Notes under the pieces: generated by a model
What the model was told of the DNA's origin: nothing
The model's input: the letters and a program-made list of their open reading frames with translations, nothing else
Database searches by the model: none
Assembly: GCF_030269925.1 (NCBI RefSeq)
Contig: NC_085121.1
Location: 17,501-81,500, forward strand
Direction of reading: 5' to 3'
From: Bombyx mori
Lineage: Eukaryota > Arthropoda > Insecta > Lepidoptera > Bombycidae
DNA length: 64,000 bases
Translations under genes and position numbers: made by a program
Shown: in pieces, positions 1-8,430 of the stretch
How positions within the stretch are numbered: position 1 is the stretch's first letter
Layout: each line of letters begins with the position of its first letter

Positions 1-2
1 TA

Positions 3-3000
3 GAGCCCTATCTTGAACATCTAGGGAAAATCAAAGACAAAATAGGAAGAAGCAAAATAATCTACGGAGGAGACTCGAACGCAAAGAGCACCTGGTGGGG
101 AAGCCCTAGCATAGATAACAGGGGTACAAGTATGTTGGGAACACTGGAGGAACTGGAACTGAACATATTAAATACAGGGGAAATTCCGACCTTCGACACG
201 ATTAGGGGAGGAAAGCGCTACAAAAGTTATGTCGACGTTACAGCCTGCTCGACAGACTTGATGGATCTGGTGAGCGACTGGAGAGTTGATGAAGGACTGA
301 CGACCTCAGACCACAACGCCATCCAATTTAATATTCATACAAAACGAGCAATAGGAATAAAAATACAAAGAACCACAAGAATATACAACACAAAGAAAGC
401 CAACTGGTCAAATTTTCATGAGAAAACGCGACAGTTGTTACAAGAAAAACAATTGACCATTGAAAATATAAAACAAATAAATACAATAGCAGAAATTGAA
501 ATAGCAGAAAACAAATACACAAACATAATTAAAACAGTATGTAACCAAACCATACCCAAGAAAAAAACACAAGAAAAACTTACCTTGCCGTGGTGGTCTG
601 AGGAGCTAGCCGCAATGAAACGTGAAGTCGCCACCAGAAAGCGCAGAATCCGATGCGCTGCGCCAATCCGAAGGTCACGGGTCGTCGAAGAGTACCTGAA
701 ACTAAAACAAGAATATGAGTTAAAAGCAGCCAGTGCCCAGATAGAAAGTTGGAAGAACTATTGTCATAGACAAGATAAGGAAGGAGTGTGGGAGGGAATC
801 TATAGGGTTATTGGAAGAGTGACTAAACGGGAAGAAGACTTGCCACTGGAAAAAGACGGGAACATTCTAGATGCTAAGCAGTCAGTCAAATTGTTGTCGG
901 AGACATTCTATCCAAAGGATTCTACCGACGGCGATAACGACTACCATCGCCAAATCAGGGAAGAAGCCGAAAAAGTGAATTGTGGCAAGCAAAATAATAA
1001 TATTTTCGAACCGCAATTCACCATGTCAGAACTGAAATGGGCAAGTAACTCCTTCAACCCCAAAAAAGCACCCGGAGCAGATGGCTTTACAGCGGATATA
1101 TGTCATCATGCCATAAACAGTAGCCCTCATGTATTTCTCACGCTCCTCAACAAATGTCTGGAACAAAGCTACTTCCCAAAGGCCTGGAAGGAAGCTACCG
1201 TGGTGGTGTTGCGGAAGCCGGGTAAAGACTCATACACAAACCACAAGTCGTATAGACCAATCGGTTTGCTCTCAATACTGGGCAAAATATACGAAAAAAT
1301 GCTGATGTCACGCGTGAAATACCATCTTATCCCAAGGACAAGCACAAGGCAGTTCGGGTTCATGCCACAAAGGAGCACCGAGGACTCCCTCTATACCATG
1401 ATTCAACATATTTCTAACAATCTTAAGGAAAAGAAAATAGTTACGTTGGTGTCATTAGATATAGAGGGAGCCTTTGATTGCGCCTGGTGGCCTGCCATCA
1501 GAGTCCGATTAGCCCAGGAAAACTGTCCACTGAACCTGCGGAAAGTACTGGACAGCTATCTCACGGATAGAAAAGTCCGAGTCAGATACGCAGGGGAAGA
1601 GCACAGCGTGAATACCAGCAAAGGCTGTGTGCAGGGCTCAATCGGTGGCCCTGTGCTGTGGAACCTCTTGTTGGACCCACTCCTGAAAAGTCTGGACACC
1701 CAAGGAGTGTACTGTCAGGCATTCGCAGACGATGTTGTCCTTGTTTTCGACGGAGACACGGCGTTAGAAATTGAAAACCGGGCCAATGCGGTTCTCGAAC
1801 ATGTTCAGAAATGGGGTATCAGTAACAAACTGAAGTTCGCACCACAAAAAACTAAAGCTATGACCTTAACAAGGAGACTGAAATATGATACCCCACGGCT
1901 GAACATGGGCGGGACAGTCATTCCCATGTCAGAAGACATTAAAATTCTAGGGGTGACCGTCGACAGCAAGTTGACGTTTAACGCACACGTCTCGAATGTT
2001 TGCAGAAGGGCGATTGAGGTGTACAAACAGCTAGCCAGAGCAGCCAAAGCGAGTTGGGGTCTACACCCCGAGGTCATCAAATTAATATATACTGCCACCA
2101 TAGAGCCCATAGTCCTGTACGCAGCCAGTGTATGGGCGCCGGCAGTCGCCAAATTGGGCGTAATTAAACAACTAGCCGCTGTGCAGAGGGGAATTGCACA
2201 AAAGGTGTGCAAAGCGTATCGCACCGTGTCACTCAATTCAGCTTTGATCCTGGCGGGTATGCTCCCCCTAGACCTCCGAGTTCGTGAGGCGGCCTCATTA
2301 TACGAAGCCAAGAAGGGACAACTGCTGCCGGGACTGGCTGACGCGGAGATAGAACAAATGACGCCTTTTGCAGAGATGCCACACCCCGTGGAACGTGCGG
2401 ATCTACGAATAGTCTGCTTGGAGGACCAAGAACAAGTCGACGGTAACAGCGACTACAACGAGTGTATTTTTACAGATGGTAGCAAAATCGGAGGCAAAGT
2501 AGGAGCCGCGCTGTCGATTTGGAAAGGGGACACCGAGACTAAGACCCGCAAACTTGCCCTATCAAACTACTGCACAGTCTACCAGGCAGAGCTGCTGGCG
2601 CTGTGTGTGGCGACGTCGGAAGTCAGGAAGAGTGGAAGCAAATCTTTTGGAGTCTATAGCGATTCCATGTCGGCCCTCCAAACCGTTGCAAATTATGATA
2701 GCCCCCATCCACTGGCAGTCGAAGCAAGACAAAACATTAAAGCCTCGTTACTCCAAGGCAAGGCTGTCACCTTTCATTGGATAAAAGCTCACGCAGGGCT
2801 GAAGGGCAATGAGAGGGCCGACGGACTTGCAAAGGAAGCCGCTGAAAACTCCAGGAAAAGACCAGACTACGATCGCTGCCCGATCTCATTCGTCAAGCGA
2901 AGCCTACGAATGACCACGCTTGAGGAATGGAACCGGCGCTATACAACTGGCGAGACGGCATCCGTCACTAAATTGTTTTTCCCAGATGCATTGGTTGCGT

Positions 3001-3320
3001 ACAGAATAGTGAGAAAGATACAGCCCAGTAACATACTCACACAAATCATGACGGGGCATGGCGGGTTCTCGGAATACTTATGTCGATTTAAGTGTAAAGA
3101 GAGCCCGTCATGCATTTGCGACCCAGCAGTGAAAGAAACCGTTCCTCATGTGCTGGTGGAATGTCCCATCTTTGCACAGGCTAGACATGACATCGAGCAA
3201 AAGTTGGACGTGAAAATTGGACTTGACACGTTGCATGAAATAATAATAGATACAAATAGAAATCAGTTTTTGAAATACTGCATAGCTATCATTGGAATAG
3301 TAATAAAAAGAAATAAATAG
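3..3320 (+). CDS. TRAS-type ORF2: endonuclease (partial)-RT-RNase H
   Basis: Polyprotein that would nick the telomeric target and copy element RNA by target-primed reverse transcription. The frame is open from base 3, well before the first Met at 132, so it is 5'-incomplete only because the window starts here. Visible in order: the end of an APE-type endonuclease (GGDSNAK near base 70, TSDHNAI near 300); RT with a KAPGADGF block (~1065), SYRPIGLLS (~1250) and the catalytic FADDVV (~1721); RNase H with FTDGSKIGG (~2470), YSDSMSAL and WIKAHAGLKGNERAD (~2780); and a Cys/His cluster at 3090-3170. RNase H fits TRAS and not SART-type relatives. No stop or frameshift is visible in 1105 codons, so the protein may be active. 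The three 3' blocks shared with B and C suggest it could act on them in trans, which is inference. Confidence 0.9.
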   Translation, partial: EPYLEHLGKIKDKIGRSKIIYGGDSNAKSTWWGSPSIDNRGTSMLGTLEELELNILNTGEIPTFDTIRGGKRYKSYVDVTACSTDLMDLVSDWRVDEGLTTSDHNAIQFNIHTKRAIGIKIQRTTRIYNTKKANWSNFHEKTRQLLQEKQLTIENIKQINTIAEIEIAENKYTNIIKTVCNQTIPKKKTQEKLTLPWWSEELAAMKREVATRKRRIRCAAPIRRSRVVEEYLKLKQEYELKAASAQIESWKNYCHRQDKEGVWEGIYRVIGRVTKREEDLPLEKDGNILDAKQSVKLLSETFYPKDSTDGDNDYHRQIREEAEKVNCGKQNNNIFEPQFTMSELKWASNSFNPKKAPGADGFTADICHHAINSSPHVFLTLLNKCLEQSYFPKAWKEATVVVLRKPGKDSYTNHKSYRPIGLLSILGKIYEKMLMSRVKYHLIPRTSTRQFGFMPQRSTEDSLYTMIQHISNNLKEKKIVTLVSLDIEGAFDCAWWPAIRVRLAQENCPLNLRKVLDSYLTDRKVRVRYAGEEHSVNTSKGCVQGSIGGPVLWNLLLDPLLKSLDTQGVYCQAFADDVVLVFDGDTALEIENRANAVLEHVQKWGISNKLKFAPQKTKAMTLTRRLKYDTPRLNMGGTVIPMSEDIKILGVTVDSKLTFNAHVSNVCRRAIEVYKQLARAAKASWGLHPEVIKLIYTATIEPIVLYAASVWAPAVAKLGVIKQLAAVQRGIAQKVCKAYRTVSLNSALILAGMLPLDLRVREAASLYEAKKGQLLPGLADAEIEQMTPFAEMPHPVERADLRIVCLEDQEQVDGNSDYNECIFTDGSKIGGKVGAALSIWKGDTETKTRKLALSNYCTVYQAELLALCVATSEVRKSGSKSFGVYSDSMSALQTVANYDSPHPLAVEARQNIKASLLQGKAVTFHWIKAHAGLKGNERADGLAKEAAENSRKRPDYDRCPISFVKRSLRMTTLEEWNRRYTTGETASVTKLFFPDALVAYRIVRKIQPSNILTQIMTGHGGFSEYLCRFKCKESPSCICDPAVKETVPHVLVECPIFAQARHDIEQKLDVKIGLDTLHEIIIDTNRNQFLKYCIAIIGIVIKRNK

Positions 3321-3778
3321 AAAATAAAGTATGTTTACAATAATATTAAGATATATTAGATATAAGCATACAATATATTAAGCAAAATCAATAGTATATA
3401 TATACGCAGTAAAAATAAGAAAACAAAGGAAATGGGCTTGACATAAATTAAAACTTACCTTCCTCTTCTCCTGTCCAGCTCCCTGAAAAACAAAATTAAA
3501 AAGTATTGTTAGAATAGAACTAGAAGAGAAATGTAACAAATAACATAGGAAAAAGTAGAATAAGCATGTAATATAATAAGCAGTAGCATAAGAAGCTAAA
3601 ATGTAAACCATAGGAATAAGATAATAATATTGAAATTGCTAAAATTATATAAAGATAAGATCCAAATAGTATAAGCTTCAAAATAGACATAAGTTTGAAA
3701 CAATATTTTTGTAATTGATTTATGAATAAATGAGCAAAATGTTATTTACCCCGAAAAATAAAAACAATAGTAGGTTAA

Positions 3779-3932
3779 GTAGCGGGAGTCCCACCCGGCT
3801 AAGTATGACAGATGATGAATGCAAGAAAGAAACAGTATGAAGCATGAAAGTGCGAGAAGCATAAAAGAGAGAACTAGAATGAATGAGTAACTTAGACTAA
3901 AAAAGACCCGGTGATCTCACGATCGGGGAAAG

Positions 3933-3934
<2 letters not shown>
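3779..3934 (+). promoter_or_regulatory. Conserved 3'-terminal block, element A
   Basis: The last ~156 nt before the poly(A) tract contain GCGGGAGTCCCACCCGGC, GAAAGTGCGAG, an AATGAATGAGTA block and a terminal GATCGGGGAAA. The same blocks occur in the same order in elements B (7945-8101) and C (22161-22317), although the rest of the 3' UTR differs. The first block can fold as a small CGGG/CCCG hairpin. A role as the RNA signal read by the RT is inferred. Confidence 0.6.
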
Positions 3935-3970
<36 letters not shown>

Positions 3971-3991
3971 AAAAAAAAAAAAAAAAAAAAA

Positions 3992-4040
3992 CCTAACCTA
4001 ACCTAACCTAACCTAACCTAACCTAACCTAACCTAACCAA
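3992..4040. repeat. Telomeric (CCTAA)n, ~10 units
   Basis: About ten perfect CCTAA units separate the poly(A) tail of element A from the 5' end of element B. This shows independent insertions into the same telomeric tract only ~50 bp apart. Confidence 0.95.
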
Positions 4041-5544
4041 CCGCTGGCAGCCACGACCGCGAGCGCCACGTTTTTTGCACGCTCCGTCTATTAAATTCAC
4101 GAAAAAAGGATTTTTAGTCAAAATATACAAGTGTTTGGTGTCTCCGTACGCGTCTAAACGAGGAGAATACAATTGTGAAAACCGCGTGAATTTCGGCGAA
4201 AGAACGAGAAAGTTGTGATAGAAAAACCGTTTGTTTTTAGTGTTTTCGGCATACGCTGCAAATTCCAGAGTGACAACACCCCACTTTTTTGGGGTCTATA
4301 CACTCGTCTAGACGGGTGCTACCACCTGGACTGCTTTCTGGATTTTTCAGGTGGAAAACTGCTGGCGTAATCACGATTTTCCGAAAACCACGTGGCACCG
4401 ACTTCAGCTTCCAGCACAGCTAGACAGGTGTATGACACATCAAAAGACGCGTCTCAACGAGGCGAGTCGACTGACATCAACATCTGGAAGATCGGATGAT
4501 CCTGGACGAAGCTGCAGCTCCTCAAAGGTCGGAAAAAATTTGTACATGTTTAGTGTCGTTTCCCGCCAAAAATAGATCTTTTACCCCCCAATTTTAAAAT
4601 TGCTATAAATAATATATTGCTTAGACTTTAGTTTCCCAAATTTTTAGATTTTTCGGCCCAATAGTTTTTTAAAATTGACACTCCAAAGTCTTGTATTAAA
4701 ACAGGTACCCAACATTTATGAAATTTAACCCCCTACCTAATTAGATTTTAAAATTATTTTTTGTTAAAATCACACTTAATTATGTCGTCGACAAAAACCT
4801 TATATTAGTTTTTAAGTAAATTCAGTATCTCTATTATTTTTACAAAAACAAGGACATTTGCGGTCACGGCGGAGGGCGGCACTGAAACTAACCCTCAAAA
4901 CAGGGTCAAAATATTATTGCGCGCAGACATAAATTACTTTATAAGATCGTCTAGGCCATAGTTAATAAGTTAGCGTTTAAATTAGAATTTTACAAGCGAT
5001 AGTCGATTCGCAATAATCAAAAACAATTTTGTTTACATGCTGGAGAAACCGCACAACAAAGTTGGTACTGAGATCGCGAATCGAAAATCGACTTTTTAAA
5101 TAATAAATATTTTTAAATTCTGTTTTTGGAACTCGGTAGGTCGGGGCCAAAAACCACCCACCATGTTTTAAAATTTTTGAAAAACACCACCTGTACATAA
5201 ATAAACTAGGCCTAAAAGTCAGAAATTTTTTACTTTATATTTTTTATTTCCTATGTCATTAGACTGTATATAAGGGCTAAAGAAACATAGTAGTTGTAAA
5301 TTAGACTTAGGTAGACCTAGAAATCTACCTAAAACTTAGACTTAAGTTAATTATTTTATAAGCTTATACATAAAAAATTTATATCATTTAACGCTGACTC
5401 CCATATACAGGGTCAGACTAATATTGACAATTTTCCCTGTTCTCTCGCATAGCCTATACACACAACACTATACATTCGCGTATACATACAAACAGACATA
5501 ACATACACACGCCATCACAAACACAAACAAAAAGACTACACAAA

Positions 5545-7071
5545 ATGTACCGCACACCAACGACGTCTGGAGCCGCGACTAAGCCCGTCACCCCTAGCCC
5601 TTCTGCAGCACCGATCGCAGTACAGGACGCTGCCAGAACATTCATCCGCAGGCCTGAAAGAAGCAGAAGGTCCCTGGACAACATGGAGACCTACAAGAAA
5701 CAGCAGGATAACTATGCTGTAATGCTGAGTGATAAACTCCTCCAGGAATTAATGAAAACTTTTGAAGATATTCCCTCAAAGGTTCGCGAATACCCTCAAA
5801 TGAGGAAGGATATCAAGAACTTCCTGGAGGTTCAGTCGGATAGGGGCCAGCGTGTCCTCTACGAGCTCAGCAAGCGGATGACGCGTTTAGAAGCAGCAAG
5901 AAAACCACTGTCACCCACAGCTTCGACTTCACCAGAATATGAAGATCACATTCTGGAACGCCTGGGTCAAGTGGAAATAAACCTGCAAACGCGGCTAAAC
6001 GACCTGGAAGCCAAAATGACCTCATCCTTCGAAGAACAAAATGTTCTCCGCGACGACGGCGGCGCTGACATCATCGACAAAATTGTCGACAGAGTCGACG
6101 AGGTCGGAGGGGCCATTGACAAAACCGCCGAGAGCGTTAGAGTCATGGTCTGCTCCCAGAACACCCTCGGCGACAAGCTCGATTATATTGCCGCTGATGT
6201 CGCGTCAGCAAAAACTGCAATCGACATAGTCGCTCAAGGTGTGGTCACAGGCGAGCAAAGACCTATCTCCAGGTCGTATGCCAACGTCGCGGCCACCAAG
6301 TCAGGGCATCGGCCGGCACTACACTCGATGGCGGTCACCCTCGAAGGCAGTCAGGAGACTGCCGGCGAGGTGCTTGAGAGAGTGAGGAAGGCGGTCGATG
6401 CCAGGGGTACTGGCCTGAAAATAAGCAAGGTGCGCAAAGCAAAAAACCAAACAGTTATTTTAGGGTGTGACACCGAAGCGGAACTAAACAAGGTGAAAGA
6501 AACAATTGAAAGCCGGGGGGAGGGTTTAATTGTCTCCCGTATGAAAAATAAAAACCCGCTTGTCATCCTAAAAGATGTCTTCCTCCCGAGTGACGACGAG
6601 GAGATAATTAAAGCGCTTCATATCCAAAACGAGGATATATTTAGGGACTTGTCTCAGGAAGATAAAGAAACGACCATAAAGTTCAAGAAGAGGACAAAAA
6701 ATCCCAAAACGGCGCACGTCATTGTCCAGGTTGGTCCCGTGGTATGGCAAAGGATGACGGAGGCTGGGGCCCTCTACCTGGACCTGCAAAGGATCAGAGT
6801 CGAGGACCAGTCTCCGCTCATCCAATGCACGAGGTGCCTCGCATTTGGACATGGTCGAAAATTTTGCACCGAGAGTGTGGACAGATGCAGTCACTGTGGG
6901 GGACCGCATCTGCGCGAGAAATGCGCAGACTTCATCGCAGGGACCGAACCGCAGTGCTGCAACTGCTCACACTCTGGGTTGCGGAAGGCCGACCATAACG
7001 CTTTTAGCGCCGAATGCCCGATACGAAAAAAGTGGGATTACTTGGCTCGCGCTAACACAACATATGCATAA
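5545..7071 (+). CDS. Gag-like ORF1 of telomeric element B
   Basis: A 508-residue R1-clade ORF1 protein, expected to bind element RNA and help target it to telomeres. The N-terminal ~70 residues are basic and rich in Pro/Ser/Thr. A middle region (~60-210) is rich in charged residues and Leu and may be coiled coil. The C-terminal ~90 residues contain three zinc knuckles: CTRCLAFGHGRKFC and CSHCGGPHLREKC (CCHC), then a longer CCNC...H...C. The start MYRTPTTSG is shared with element C and supports this Met. Length is in the normal range for TRAS/R1 ORF1. The reading frame is fully open. From about residue 405 onward the DNA is nearly identical to C, whereas the N-terminal two thirds differs widely. 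Confidence 0.9.
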   Translation: MYRTPTTSGAATKPVTPSPSAAPIAVQDAARTFIRRPERSRRSLDNMETYKKQQDNYAVMLSDKLLQELMKTFEDIPSKVREYPQMRKDIKNFLEVQSDRGQRVLYELSKRMTRLEAARKPLSPTASTSPEYEDHILERLGQVEINLQTRLNDLEAKMTSSFEEQNVLRDDGGADIIDKIVDRVDEVGGAIDKTAESVRVMVCSQNTLGDKLDYIAADVASAKTAIDIVAQGVVTGEQRPISRSYANVAATKSGHRPALHSMAVTLEGSQETAGEVLERVRKAVDARGTGLKISKVRKAKNQTVILGCDTEAELNKVKETIESRGEGLIVSRMKNKNPLVILKDVFLPSDDEEIIKALHIQNEDIFRDLSQEDKETTIKFKKRTKNPKTAHVIVQVGPVVWQRMTEAGALYLDLQRIRVEDQSPLIQCTRCLAFGHGRKFCTESVDRCSHCGGPHLREKCADFIAGTEPQCCNCSHSGLRKADHNAFSAECPIRKKWDYLARANTTYA

Positions 7072-7234
7072 CCTAAACGCAGGACATTACACAGCACGTA
7101 CACACAGACACAAAAACACAACACACACAAACATGAAATACACAACAACACGAACACAAATGATATACAGAATGTATATTGAATATACACGATTATATCA
7201 GCACAAAAACACTTACATGAACCACAAACAGTAA
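6845..7234 (+). pseudogene. Probable ORF2 head remnant of element B (+1 frame)
   Basis: An open +1 frame overlaps the end of ORF1 and runs about 160 nt past its stop. The equivalent frame in element C (21211-21579) is conserved past the stop, ending in a shared MKYTTTRTQMI.RMYIEYTR string. The two indels between B and C in this stretch are 3 and 15 nt, so the frame is kept. R1-clade elements commonly overlap ORF1 and ORF2, so this may be the first codons of a deleted ORF2. The codons after the shared string differ between B and C, which would place the deletion junction there. The alternative is chance conservation of UTR sequence. Confidence 0.45.
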
Positions 7235-7944
7235 CTCGAAACAAGGTAAAACGAAGTATAAAATATAAATCGTTAAAGAAATAGTCAATAAATATGTATA
7301 AAATTAATATATATATGTTATTGTCTAGGCGAAGCGTGTTTAAGAATACAGAAGGAAAGTACAAAATCAAACATAACATGACAGAAACTCACCAATCCTG
7401 CAAAGCGAAAATTGTTAACAGCAAACATTATAATTAAAAAAATATAAATAAATAAATAAAAGTGCTTACTGTTGTGCAAATAATAGATATAAGAATAGAA
7501 CTAAGATATATATATCAAACGGAAGAATGTTAGAAATAAGAAAATAAGTAAAAATATATAAAAATGTAAGATTTATAGATGTAAAAATATAAGAATAGAA
7601 CTAAGACAGATATATGAAACGGAAGAATGTTAGAAATAAGAAAATAAATAAAAAATATATACAGATGTAAGATTTATAGATGTAAAAATAAAACTAAGAA
7701 ATAAGTAATGCTAAAATGTTAGAACATAATGATAAGTACAATAGTCAGAATTCATGTAAGCTCATAATTATGTAAATGTAGCGAATTTTGTAACAAAAAC
7801 AAAAATAAGTGAGAAGAATCTGTAAGGTCAGCATAACAATATGTAAAGTGTAAAATGTATTGCACACAAAACAGAGGTAAAAATAAAACTGTAAAGAACT
7901 TTATTTTCCTAAATAAAAGAAAAAGATATATAAATAAGCATAGA

Positions 7945-8101
7945 GTAGCGGGAGTCCCACCCGGCAAGGAATGATTGATGATGAATGTAAGAAAGACCAA
8001 GTATGCGGCTTGAAAGTGCGAGAAGAATACATGTGAGAACTTGAATGAATGAGTATATAGATAAATAAGGACCCGGTGTTCTCATGATCGGGGAAAAGCA
8101 G
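7945..8101 (+). promoter_or_regulatory. Conserved 3'-terminal block, element B
   Basis: The 157 nt before the poly(A) tract contain GCGGGAGTCCCACCCGGC, GAAAGTGCGAG, AATGAATGAGTA and TGATCGGGGAAAAGCAG. They match element C closely and element A in the main blocks. The upstream part of this 3' UTR (7235-7940) is AT-rich. It contains two near-repeats of a ~110-nt stretch (AAGAATAGAACTAAGA..GGAAGAATGTTAGAAATAAG) at about 7490 and 7590. Confidence 0.6.
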
Positions 8102-8137
<36 letters not shown>

Positions 8138-8140
<3 letters not shown>

Positions 8141-8430
8141 AACCTAACCTAACCTAACCTAACCTAACCTAACCTAACCTAACCTAACCTAACCTAACCT
8201 AACCTAACCTAACCTAACCTAACCTAACCTAACCTAACCTAACCTAACCTAACCTAACCTAACCTAACCTAACCTAACCTAACCTAACCTAACCTAACCT
8301 AACCTAACCTAACCTAACCTAACCTAACCTAACCTAACCTAACCTAACCTAACCTAACCTAACCTAACCTAACCTAACCTAACCTAACCTAACCTAACCT
8401 AACCTAACCTAACCTAACCTAACCTAACCT
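8138..8430. repeat. Telomeric (CCTAA)n, ~58 units
   Basis: Uninterrupted perfect CCTAA repeats between the poly(A) of element B and the 3' end of the oppositely oriented SART-type element. This is the longest homogeneous telomeric tract in the window. Confidence 0.97.

Larger units (their letters stand above)
1..3991 (+). mobile_element. Element A: TRAS-type telomeric LINE, 3' part
   Basis: Non-LTR retrotransposon cut by the left window edge. It contains the end of the endonuclease domain, then reverse transcriptase, RNase H and a C-terminal zinc finger, a 3' UTR (3321-3934), and a ~57-nt poly(A) tract (3935-3991) joined directly to CCTAA repeats. The poly(A)-CCTAA junction and this orientation match what is known of TRAS elements, whose endonuclease nicks the TTAGG strand. 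It is the only autonomous-looking TRAS-type copy in the window. Whether its own ORF1 is intact cannot be seen. Confidence 0.88.
4041..8137 (+). mobile_element. Element B: gag-only TRAS-type telomeric element
   Basis: About 4.1 kb between two telomeric tracts: a 1.5-kb 5' leader (4041-5544), a single Gag-like ORF (5545-7071), a 3' UTR of about 1 kb and poly(A) (8102-8137). No endonuclease, RT or RNase H is encoded. The leader start shares phrases with that of element C (CCGCGAG..CGCCACG, CTCCGT, GTGAAAACCGCGTGA, GAAAAACCGT), so the 5' end looks complete and not truncated. The 3' UTR contains the same terminal block as element A. Internal loss of ORF2 explains the layout better than 5' truncation. 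Confidence 0.82.

Noticed and set aside
1805..2311. 168-codon antisense ORF over element A ORF2
   Set aside because: Shadow of the RT reading frame; no motif.
7235..7940. Antisense splice-site-like phrases in the 3' UTRs of A, B and C (for example near 7385 and 3455)
   Set aside because: Suggestive in minus orientation but short, with no coding exon on either side.
8138..8430. CRISPR-like array
   Set aside because: Pure CCTAA telomeric repeat with no spacers, in an insect genome.
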